A stretch of DNA of 64,000 nt from Cladorrhinum sp. PSN259 (lineage: Eukaryota > Ascomycota > Sordariomycetes > Sordariales > Podosporaceae), in contig MU867066.1 of NCBI GenBank assembly GCA_033725935.1, positions 186,001-250,000 of the forward strand. Direction: 5' to 3'. The notes under the pieces are model-generated. The model was not told where the DNA came from. It did no database searches and was given only the letters and a program-made list of their open reading frames with translations. Shown piece after piece: positions 34,996-44,097 of this stretch (position 1 is the stretch's first letter; every line of letters begins with the position of its first letter). The position numbers were made by a program, and so were the translations under genes.

Positions 34996-36153
34996 ATGCG
35001 TGCCGACTACCTTCTCGCCGCTCTCGCCAGCGGGGCCGTGGTTGCTGCCGTTCCCACCAAGGGAAAGCCCACCCCTCCCAAGGCCGTTGACACCACCAAC
35101 CCCTTCGTTGGCAAGGTCCCCTTCGTCAACCCCGAGTGGACCGGCAAGCTCACCACCACCTACAACAACTTCCTCAAGAAGTTTGACTTGAAGAATGCCC
35201 TCCGCGTTCTCCAGGTCAAGCAGATGAGCACCTTCGTCTGGATCTCTCGCCTCTCTGAGCTCTCCAGAATCGACGATGCCATCGACGAGGCCCGCCGGGT
35301 TCAGAAGAGGACCGGCAAGAAGCAGATCGTCGGTCTCGTCCTTTACAACCTCCCAGACCGTGACTGCTCTGCCGGCGAGTCGGCCGGCGAGTTCAAGAGC
35401 GGAGAGAACGGCTTTGAGCGTTACAAGGAGGAGTTCGTCAAGCCCTATGCCGAGAAGCTCGCTGCGGCCAAGGACCTCACCTTCGCCGTCGTCCTCGAGC
35501 CTGATTCGCTCGGCAACTTGGTGACCAACCTCGGGATCCCGCTCTGCGCCGGTGCTGCCGATATTTACCGCGAGGGTGTTGCCCACGCCATCTCGGCCCT
35601 CCAGTACGACCACGTCAACCTTTACATCGATGCCGCCCACGGTGGCTGGCTCGGCTGGAATGACAACCTCCCCCTCGCTGCCGCCGAGTTCGCCAAGGTC
35701 CTCGAGATCGCCAGCGCCGATGGCAAGCCAAAGAAGATCCGTGGCTTCGCTACCAACGTCTCCAACTACAATCCCTTCAACGCCAAGGTCAGAGAGAACT
35801 ACACCGAGTGGAGCAACTCTTGGGATGAGAGTCACTACGCCAGCAGCTTGGCTCCTCACCTTGAGGCTGCCGGTCTCCCTGCCCACTTCATCGTCGACCA
35901 GGGCCGTGTCCACCTTCCCGGTGCTCGCAAGGAGTGGGGTGAGTGGTGCAACGTTGCTCCCTCCGGATTCGGCCCCGCTCCCACCACCAACACCAATAAC
36001 ACCGTCGTCGATGCTCTCGTCTGGATCAAGCCCGGTGGTGAGTCCGATGGCCAGTGCGGCTACACTGGCGCTCCCCGGGCTGGTGAGTGGCACGATGAGT
36101 ATGTTCAGCAGCTCGTCCAGAACGCCGACCCATCTGTTTACAAGTGGTTCTAA
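34996..36153 (+). CDS. Secreted GH6 glucanase, single-domain, endoglucanase-like
   Basis: Single exon of 385 aa. Residues 1-18 are a secretion signal (LLAALASGAVVA). There is no cellulose-binding module or linker. The GH6 barrel is complete: QMSTFVWISRLSEL, LVLYNLPDRDCSAGES (first catalytic loop Asp), FAVVLEPDSLGNLVTNLG (acid Asp), LYIDAAHGGWLGW, RGFATNVSNYN, VDQGRVHLPGARKEWGEWCN and WIKPGGESDG. The C-terminal active-site loop, which in cellobiohydrolases closes the tunnel between WVKPGGE.DG and the final helix, is very short here (QCGYTGAPRAGEW). A short loop suggests an open cleft, as in GH6 endoglucanases such as Humicola Cel6B. The enzyme should act outside the cell on cellulose or mixed glucans by inversion. 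Family and secretion are clear; endo- versus exo-action is inferred. Confidence 0.93.
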   Translation: MRADYLLAALASGAVVAAVPTKGKPTPPKAVDTTNPFVGKVPFVNPEWTGKLTTTYNNFLKKFDLKNALRVLQVKQMSTFVWISRLSELSRIDDAIDEARRVQKRTGKKQIVGLVLYNLPDRDCSAGESAGEFKSGENGFERYKEEFVKPYAEKLAAAKDLTFAVVLEPDSLGNLVTNLGIPLCAGAADIYREGVAHAISALQYDHVNLYIDAAHGGWLGWNDNLPLAAAEFAKVLEIASADGKPKKIRGFATNVSNYNPFNAKVRENYTEWSNSWDESHYASSLAPHLEAAGLPAHFIVDQGRVHLPGARKEWGEWCNVAPSGFGPAPTTNTNNTVVDALVWIKPGGESDGQCGYTGAPRAGEWHDEYVQQLVQNADPSVYKWF

Positions 36154-37145
36154 ACGGGCCATTATGATACGATGATCTAATGCCAGTGATAATGGAGGAA
36201 GAATAGGGTGTTTTAAAAACTTCTTGTACATATTTTTTTACCCCGTATCTATATAAACAAGAGAGCGGTTCCTCACACTCTGATTTTTGTCTCCCTAGAG
36301 ACTACGGTGTGAGGAAGCACTCTCATAAACAAAAGACCTGTATTTGACCCAGATATTTGACTTGATTAAAGTGCGTTCTCACGGGTGTCCTCATTATGCC
36401 TTTGATCTGGCCCAGTGCTGAATAGATCCCCGGGCATGAAAAGATTCCGGACCGTTGATTCCAGAGATACCTTTTGAGTTTCGAGACCGCTTACATATAG
36501 GGCCACATGGCCAGACATTAAGTTCTGGTTCGGATCCCGTGAGGTAGCCACAGATCCATACGTACCAGCTTACCGCTCTTGTTTGGTGGAAGCCCTCTGT
36601 GTACTTTTGGATTGAAAGACACAAATGATTGCGTATTTCACATAAAGTGGGGAGAGAACGAGCATCACACAGCAATATCGGTGCCCTTGAACAACATGAT
36701 CACCATGTAGAACATGACAAGGCCATTGCTTTATGCCATCACCCTTTCATTGCAGGCCGGACTTGCTTCGACTCAAGTCATGAAGTCCATAAGTAGACGC
36801 TATGACCGAGTCTATAACACGAGAATTAGGATTCCGGACCTCCAGCTCATCGTATACAAGAACTATGGTTGAAGGCGTAGACCGTCCGAATAAGCTTGAA
36901 CCCGAGGACATGTTGAAAGAAGACAAGATTCCTCCAGTCAACATCAAACGAGCTTGTTTCCTTTTTACTTTTTTTCTACTTTACTTTCGACACCTTCGTT
37001 AACCCTCGTCGCTCTTTTTTTTCCCCACACAAGCTAAACAAGTACAAAAACCAGAAACACCATTCACATTCTCTCACCAACACCAACACCATATACTGTA
37101 CACTGATGCCTTGACCGGTCACAAGCTCTTTCACACTCTTTTACA
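36154..37145. other. Intergenic with a nested inverted repeat
   Basis: Between two plus-strand secreted-protein genes. It holds the inverted repeat at 36269-36316 about 115 bp after the cellulase stop, and a CT-rich leader (36960-37080) before the next gene. No reading frame of interest. Confidence 0.5.
36269..36316. repeat. Nested inverted repeat (stem-loop)
   Basis: Outer arms TTCCTCACAC (36269-36278) and GTGTGAGGAA (36307-36316) are perfectly complementary. Inside lies a second perfect hairpin, GTCTC-CCTA-GAGAC (36289-36302). It sits 115-165 bp after the GH6 stop codon, in the probable 3' untranslated region or just beyond. Confidence 0.85.
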
Positions 37146-39392
37146 ATGCCCATATTAAAGCATTTGGCCCTGCCTCTGTTGGCGGCAGCAGGCACCGTCT
37201 TGGGAGCCAGTGAAGCCATTACCGCAAATTCTCTTGCCGGTACTGTCATCATGGCTGATACTATCCTTGCTGATACTGTAGCAGAGACTGCTGCCGAGTC
37301 TGGTCCCAAGCCCCAGTGCGAGGATATTCTCACCTTTTACCACTTCAACGACATCCACAACACGCCGAACCGCGAGCATGTCGCCCGGTTCGCCCAAATC
37401 CTCCGCCAGGCCCGGCAGGGGCTCAACCCACTCAAGTCCGAGACTCCCAACAAGCCCAAGAATTCGGCTCCCCCAATGATCATCTTAAGCAGCAAGGTAT
37501 TTGCTCCCCGTCAAAACTCAACAGCCGGAGACGTCACTGCGCTTCTCCAGAAACTCCCCATCGACATTGTCTGCTGTGTCATGGACTCGACCCCCGGGTC
37601 CAACGCTCACGACTTGTCTCCCTACTCCAACCCCCTCAATGCTACGCACGTCAACCTCGTCGACGCGGGCCTCTGGGAGACCGAAGCCGCAATCCCCGGC
37701 GGCTCGGAGCGCGTCTTCGAGATCAGGGAACACGGCAAGTACAAGATTGGCTTCTTCGGCATGGTCGGAATCGACTGGAGCGCACAGAAAGCACCCAACG
37801 AGGTCCTTTCCGCCGAATACAAGAAGAAGCTCATCCACGAAGCCCAGATGACGGCCCGCATGCTGCGCAAGGAATACGGCTGCAACTTTGTTATCGCGGT
37901 AACAAACATGCGTCTCCACGAAGACATGCTCGTCAGCGACGCAACCATCAAGGGCGACTCCAGGATCGACCTCATCTTTGGCGGCTCCGACGGCGAAGTC
38001 GTCCAGAGATCTTTCGGCCAGCGAAACACCAACCCGGCCGTTCACATCACGACCGGAAAAGAAAACGGCGCCATCATCACGGGCGGCTGGGTCGAGACTC
38101 TCAACCCCAGCGGTCTCCGCATCATCAAGTCCGGCACAGAATGGGAATCCCTCTCGGTCGCCGAGGTCTGCGTCCGCGAAGGGCGGTGGAACACCAGAAG
38201 GAACCGTCCGAACCGTCCCAAAATGGAACCCCTAAAGATAACTCAGCTCAACCGCGTCGAGCGTCACCCTTACTTCTCTACCATCCCGCCCGCAAAGGAC
38301 ATTCTGTTGATGGTAGACACAATCAACGGGCCAACCCTGCAGAACCTCACCACCCGTCCCCTTTTTGTGTCTCAACAAAAACTAAACGGCCAGGAACTAA
38401 AAACCCGGCACGCCGAGACGAACCTGGGCAACTTCATCGCCGACTCAATCTCGGCCTTCTTTGACGCCGACATCACCCTCTACCCGTCCAACTCCATTAG
38501 GTGCGACCGCATCTTGGGCGCAGGCAGCAACAATACAAATAACAACCAGACGACTCAAATAACAATAACAGGCTACGACGTGATCGACTGCGTGCCCTTC
38601 CAGAACAACCTCGTCCTCCGCCTCGTGCAGGGTAAGGACCTCCTAGCAGCGCTCGAGAACTCTCTTTCGGACCGACACTCGGACGGGAGGTTCCTCCAGG
38701 TTTCCGGCTTGAAGCTCGAAGCATCCTGGCAGCGAAACCAGGGACGCCGCCTAATTTCCGCCAACTGGACTCTCGACCTCCTAGACGACGACGACGGCGT
38801 TGCAGCATCAGAGGCAACTTCCACCACCAACCACAACCTCTCCTTTCAAAAAAAGATTTTTAACCTCTCAAATCACACCGGCGGCGGCGGCGTACACGAA
38901 GAACCCATCAGACCGGACCAGAATTACGTGGTGGCAATGACCGAGTGGCTGGCCAACGGTTGGGGCGGGTACAACATGCTTTCTCCCTCAAAACCACTTC
39001 CGCCACCGCAAAGTAGCAAAAACGCTGCAAGTCCCATAACCGATACAGATTTGATACTCTCAACTTTTGCGGGGTGGTCATCCGCAGACGAAAGGTGGTT
39101 CTGGAGCGACCAGGGTGAAGACGACATCAAGTGGTACTTTTACGACCGGAACCTGACTCCGCGGGAATACGCCCTCAGGAATGTGCGCCACAGGATGGTT
39201 AGATATCTAAACACGGAAAACGCCTTACCGGGTGTTAATCCTGTTGTGGACGGACGGATTAGATTCGTCAAGGAGCAGAAAAAGTTAAAGGGGGATGAGG
39301 AGAAAGCTGTTGAAGGCGAGGATGGGTTGGAGAGTCTGGCGGCTGTTGCTTTGAAGCAGCCTGTAGAGGAGTATCCCTCTTTGGGACCGTAA
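37146..39392 (+). CDS. Secreted 5'-nucleotidase-like protein with degenerate metal site
   Basis: Single exon, 748 aa. Residues 1-20 form a signal peptide (LALPLLAAAGTVLG). The fold is that of the UshA/CD73-like metallophosphatase plus 5'-nucleotidase C-terminal domain: motif I TFYHFNDIHN at about residue 62, then ETNLGNFIADSI near 425, YPSNSIRCDRI and VPFQNNLVLRLVQGKDLL in the C-domain. Only motif I is intact. The GGD motif reads ILSSKVF, the GNH motif is absent (VCCVMDSTPG), the TH motif reads AVTNMRL and the GGHDH motif reads FGGSDGEV, so five of the usual metal ligands are changed. The family hydrolyses nucleotides or related phosphoesters outside the cell. This member is probably inactive or altered. 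The frame is clean, with normal codon use and many N-glycosylation sequons, so I read it as a functional pseudoenzyme gene. Confidence 0.78.
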   Translation: MPILKHLALPLLAAAGTVLGASEAITANSLAGTVIMADTILADTVAETAAESGPKPQCEDILTFYHFNDIHNTPNREHVARFAQILRQARQGLNPLKSETPNKPKNSAPPMIILSSKVFAPRQNSTAGDVTALLQKLPIDIVCCVMDSTPGSNAHDLSPYSNPLNATHVNLVDAGLWETEAAIPGGSERVFEIREHGKYKIGFFGMVGIDWSAQKAPNEVLSAEYKKKLIHEAQMTARMLRKEYGCNFVIAVTNMRLHEDMLVSDATIKGDSRIDLIFGGSDGEVVQRSFGQRNTNPAVHITTGKENGAIITGGWVETLNPSGLRIIKSGTEWESLSVAEVCVREGRWNTRRNRPNRPKMEPLKITQLNRVERHPYFSTIPPAKDILLMVDTINGPTLQNLTTRPLFVSQQKLNGQELKTRHAETNLGNFIADSISAFFDADITLYPSNSIRCDRILGAGSNNTNNNQTTQITITGYDVIDCVPFQNNLVLRLVQGKDLLAALENSLSDRHSDGRFLQVSGLKLEASWQRNQGRRLISANWTLDLLDDDDGVAASEATSTTNHNLSFQKKIFNLSNHTGGGGVHEEPIRPDQNYVVAMTEWLANGWGGYNMLSPSKPLPPPQSSKNAASPITDTDLILSTFAGWSSADERWFWSDQGEDDIKWYFYDRNLTPREYALRNVRHRMVRYLNTENALPGVNPVVDGRIRFVKEQKKLKGDEEKAVEGEDGLESLAAVALKQPVEEYPSLGP

Positions 39393-39906
39393 AGGACTGA
39401 ATTACCAGGAGAATGCTGTAAGCAAATGGTGACGAGTAAATATCTCCCTCTCATCTGTCTTAATATTGTCGTCGGAGAAGATAGCTCTCTATAGAGGATA
39501 GATTGCTGCAAGGCATTTCTAAAAGTGATTTCCCTTGGGCTTGGATTTCTGGCTTTTGTTGAACTTGTCGGTCTCTCTGCTCTTCCTCCACCCCTCTATA
39601 TCTCTCTCCGTCACGGCGCTCTCTCTCAACTATACCATCCCTCCGCCGTATTTGCCAAATGGTGTCCAGGAAAATATCCGCTAATAGGGGCGTCGTTTCG
39701 CGCTTATATCCACCTCGGGGTTGGTTTCTTAAACACATTTTGTCGAGGCATGCTCCGAGCTGCTTCGGCGAGATTCGTAAACGTCAAACCCAAGAACCAA
39801 GATGCCAAAAAAACAGAATGCATGCAATTGCCGTTTCTACCATCCCAGCATTTACAACATCCCGTTCCACTGCGTCTCTCTGTATATACACATCTTTGTC
39901 TCATCC
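39393..39906. other. Short convergent intergenic region
   Basis: 514 bp between the convergent stops of the metallophosphatase-like gene and the NDUFB7 gene. No features were seen beyond CT-rich sequence near 39570-39640. Confidence 0.5.
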
Positions 39907-40307
39907 TTAATTGCTCCTCGCACCTTCCTTGGCAGCTCTGAGCTCGTTCATCTTTGCCACCCGCAACTTGAACTCGGCGTACTGGCATTTCTCGTAGCTG
40001 TGTCTCTCGTCCTGTTTTGCCATGTCATTCATTAGAACGGTGGTATTCTCGAGGTTCGTCGGTGCCCTGGGTTTATTCGTACCTCGCACTTCCAGGGCAT
40101 GTACCACGTATCTTGGCGACACCGATTGAGGGGGATCAGGAGGTGGGCGCAGCTATCGCGGTATGCCATAGGGACCTTGGCATCGCGCATCTCCTCGCGG
40201 GTTGCAGCTAAAACAGATAGCTCCCATTAATGCCTTGCTCAAACAAAATAGTTAATATGGGAGAGCATACCCCGGGGAGTCTCGGTAGGCGTCGTGCCAT
40301 GGGCCAT
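39907..40307 (-). CDS. NADH:ubiquinone oxidoreductase subunit NDUFB7 (B18)
   Basis: Three short exons on the minus strand: 40307-40271 (37 nt), 40207-40083 and 40011-39907; introns 40270-40208 (GTATGC...TTTAG) and 40082-40012 (GTACGA...AACAG); 88 aa. No single frame shows it. The joined protein starts MAHGTTPTETPRAATREEMR, continues VPMAYRDSCAHLLIPLNRCR and WYMPWKCEDERHSYEKCQYA, and ends FKLRVAKMNELRAAKEGARSN. It has the twin CX9C motif (C-AHLLIPLNR-C and C-EDERHSYEK-C), which forms two disulphides in the mitochondrial intermembrane space through Mia40. This is the B18 accessory subunit of complex I. The 37-nt first exon followed by two introns is typical for small mitochondrial protein genes in fungi. 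Length matches fungal homologs. Confidence 0.93.
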
Positions 40308-41729
40308 TTTTTGCTAGCAATTGGTGGCGGGCTTGCCGTCGTCGTCAATTGCGAGGGGCTGTTGGTCGGGTGAGTGGACGATGATGCTTGTCCGGAAGCT
40401 CTGCAGTGGTGTCGCTGCTCCAAAAGCAAGAGTGGAGCTCCGGTCGGTGGTGGGCAGCGATCAGCATGGGGAGCTTTGATTTCACGTGTGCGGTCACGTG
40501 AAGAGCCTGATAAACCTCGGTTTCTGCATCGCCCGCATCAATTGACTGCGATAATTAGAACTGTTGAAAGAATGAGTACTTTGAAGCATACTTTCGAATT
40601 CAAGACTACCAATCAGTCGTCCATCTTCCTCTCCTGTCGTGTTCTTTTGGGCGGTTGCTGCTTCAAGGTGCACGAGCCACCCTGCCTGAGAACCCAGCAC
40701 TCAGAGCCCAAAAGCTTCAGCTTCAATTGCCCCCCCTTTCCCCCCCCACCTTCGTCTGGCGACGACATCAAATTCGGCCAAACTAGGAAGTTACGACTGA
40801 CCAAAAAATATCTTTCCATCTAACTCAAGTTGATCAGACAAAAAGTCAGTACCCATTTGCAACTTGTTAAAAGTGGATTCTTTTCGGTCTCACGCAGCAA
40901 AGAAGAAATTGTGCCAAATCGACATTAAGGCCACCTTTTTTTTTTTTTTTTATTAATTTTTTTTCTTTATGCCAGGCAGGATAATGATCATGTCTGTCTC
41001 CAGATTTTTACTTGCTACGTGACCGGGTTCTTTCTTTGGATATTGTATAATGTCTGCATGCTTGCATCGCTTGGTTCTGTCTGACTTGGATGGCTTAATT
41101 GGTGCCGGCCTGGAAATGTTCAGGGGAGTGGTGCCGCCTCATTCATCGCTGAGGGAGAGAGCCGTCTTGCCCTGACCCTGACTTCCAGGTTACGAGCTGA
41201 AGCGGCCCATTATTGATCTGATCTTCTAGAAGTACGGTTCAAGGAGAGGATGGGTGTGATTGTCATCTTAGCCGAGAAGGGACCCAGTGTATGTTCGGTG
41301 CCATCCCGAGCTCAGCATCCTGCATGCTTATTCTCGAGTTACTTTAACTTCTTGTACTCTCCATGACGAATATAAATCTTTAGCTAACTTCAGGTTATTA
41401 TTCTCTCGGAACGAGACGCGATGCTGACGTTAACTTGGGGGACTCATGGCCAGTTCAGTATTCTCGGTGAGGGCGGGAAAGATGCAGAGCTGCCAGTCTG
41501 CAAACATCCCATCTTTCTTGAACGTTAAGCGGGCCATTACGGGGCTGCAGACTAATTGTATGCCATCGAGGTAAGCAACTGGGAGTTACAATGGCAGCCA
41601 GTCTCTGTACTTTTTGAGATCCCCTTTTCTTTGGCAATCTCTTGCGTCTCTCTCCCTATCTTTTTCTCTTCACACTCTTCAAGACCTCTATCCCCCCCTG
41701 CCAGCCTCTGCCCTGGCAAAACCTCCACC
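40308..41729. other. Intergenic, no supported gene
   Basis: Divergent region between the complex I subunit and the serine peptidase. It contains a C-rich tract (40730-40750) and a T-run at about 40937-40954. The frame at 40374-40823 has no recognisable domain. Confidence 0.45.
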
Positions 41730-44097
41730 ATGATGTCCATCACCATCCTCCTCCTCCTGATCTACATGTACTCAACATGCGTCCAGGCTTTCTTCCCTCG
41801 GGGCCCTCCTCCCATGATCTCTTCCAGGAAGAAGACTAATAGTATACTTGCACCAAACCCTCACTTCGGTAACGCTACTTTCACGCAGCTCATCCATCAC
41901 TCCAATGCTTCCGTCGGGACTTTTAGCCAGCGTTACTGGTGGAACACCGAGTTCTGGGGTGGCCCAGGTGCTCCAGTGAGTAAACCAAAACCCAGGCTGT
42001 AATCGTCTCAACAAACCCTTTTTAAAAGCAAGGAACTAAAATTCTCGGCTAGATCATTTTTTATACCCCTGGCGAGAGCAGCGCCGAATACTTTTTGGAG
42101 GTGCTCCAGTCTAACTACTCCATCATTGGGCTGCACGCCCAAGCCGTACGCGGTGCAATGATCATGATAGAGCGTACGTACATTGTACAACACTTTTCAT
42201 TTCTTATCCAATATAGAGAGATACCTAGTTCTGAATCAAGTGCTTAACTTTTTCTCTTCAGATCGTTACTGGGGTGAATCCTCCCCATTCCAAGTCCTCG
42301 ACACCAAAAACATGACTTACCTCACCCTCAACAACTCCATCGAGGACCTCGTCCACTTTGCTCGCACCGCTCGGCTCCCCTTCGATCATTCTGGCAAGAG
42401 CAACGCCCCGAAAGCTGTAAGTAGTAGTCCATACATAGCTACCACTGTGACTTTGCACAAGACCGTGACTCATTTGGAATGAGGTTGAACTCGACTGACA
42501 GTAAACCCCCTCCAAAAAAAAACAGCCGTGGGTTTTATTCGGAATAAGCTACCCCGGCGCACTCTCAGCTTGGACTTCGAAGCTATCCCCCGGCACGTTC
42601 TGGGCGCACCACGCCAGCAGCGCCCCAGTTGAAGCAATTAGAGACTTCTGGCAGTACTATGAACCAATCCGCAGCGGCATGCCGCGCAACTGCAGCGACG
42701 ACTTTGAGCTCATGGCCGACCACTTCGATCAAGTCTTTGCACGCGGCAACGGGTCGGAAATTGTCGAGCTGAAAGCAATGTTTGGGTTGGAGAATCTTGC
42801 GTCCCCGGGTGATGTTGCCCAGTAAGTTTATTAAGACTACCTGATGAGTACCTACTGGATGAGAAACTAAGAACAAGGGAAAACTGAATAGAGCCATCTT
42901 TGGCGTATTGGGGAGTTGGCAACGTATACGTACGTGTCGTAGAGATACTCACTACTAAACCTACCTGAGTCAAAAACTGACAATGGCCACATGTACATAG
43001 TGCCCACGACGAGGTACGCCCGATTCTACAGAATGTGCGACACCATTCAGGGGGCGCGGCCGGTGAACGCCGACGACGACCCCCCTTTTTCCTCAGCCAG
43101 CAACACCTCGTTGCCGAACCCTGTTGACCTCACCAAGGCAGGTCGTCTGAGGAGAGCACTCGTAAACTTTGCCGCATGGTGGAAACACGATATTCTCTCA
43201 GAAGGTCAGTAACTGACACGGACATGCTTTGCAAAACATCAAAGACCAAGAACGAAAAAATTGCAGACTAACCTTCATATCAAGAATGCATGTCGTCTGG
43301 TCGCAACGAGTTCAACTCGCCAAACTCGATAGAGTGCTTCAACACTCAGGATCCCACCAGTCCCATCTTCACGGACCTCTCTGTCTCCATAGTAAACGGC
43401 CTGCGTCCATGGATGTGGTTGATTTGCAATGAAGCCTTTGGCTGGTGGCAGACGTGAGTTTAAACATTTTTCCTGCCCGGATTTGGCCATGCGTCAAGAA
43501 AAAGGGCTGACGAACACGTATAAAACAGCGGTGGAGCTCCAGTTAGGAAGCCTTCTCTAGTCCCACGTGCTATCAATGTAGAGCTTTTCACGCGCCAGTG
43601 CCCGCTTTACTTCCCACCGCAAGGGAACGCGAAGGTGAATTCATGGAAAATACCAGAGGTCACCAATCTCTTGACGGACGGGTGGTACCTCAACACGCCC
43701 AGAGTGTTGTGGGTTGACGGGTAAGACACAAAAGCTTTCCAGAGTCACTCCATGGGAACAAGTACTGACCGCGTCTCCTTACCTCAGTGAATTTGACCCC
43801 TGGCGCTCTGCATCAGTCTCGAGTAATTTCCGCAAAGGAGGTCCGCGCCGGAGTACCCCGGATCAGCCAGTGTTGGTGATCAAGGGAGGGCGACACGGCA
43901 ATGATCTCTGGACAGACAGTGGTGAAAGCGTCGGAGAAATCGGCAACGTGCAGGGACAGGCCGTCTCACAGATGTTCAAGTGGGTGAACGGCTTCTACGA
44001 CGTCGAGAAGCGCCGTCAAGCTGGATGGGGGTGGCTGGAGCCGTGCAAAGGTGATGGCTCGTTCTGCGGCGGGAACCTCTCCAAGCGACGTATCTAG
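41730..44097 (+). CDS. Secreted serine carboxypeptidase, S28 family
   Basis: Nine exons: 41730-41975, 42053-42173, 42262-42416, 42526-42821, 42892-42923, 43001-43204, 43285-43453, 43529-43720 and 43788-44097; total 574 aa. Every junction is GT...AG and restores family sequence, for example IEHRYWGESSPF across the second intron and WQLPTTRYARFYRMCDTIQG through the 32-nt exon. A signal peptide covers residues 1-22 (ITILLLLIYMYSTCVQA). The family motifs are FGISYPGALSAW (nucleophile Ser; the usual first residues are GGSY), WMWLICNEAFGWWQT, VDGEFDPWRSAS (Asp) and KGGRHGNDLW (His). S28 enzymes, like lysosomal Pro-X carboxypeptidase and fungal extracellular carboxypeptidases, release residues after proline at acid pH. 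The role is extracellular protein digestion. Exact splice sites of the 32-nt exon are inferred from homology. Confidence 0.85.

Noticed and set aside
34912..36231. 439-codon open frame antisense to the GH6 gene
   Set aside because: It is a by-product of strong codon bias in the cellulase gene on the other strand. The antisense protein has no family features, and the sense frame is unmistakable.
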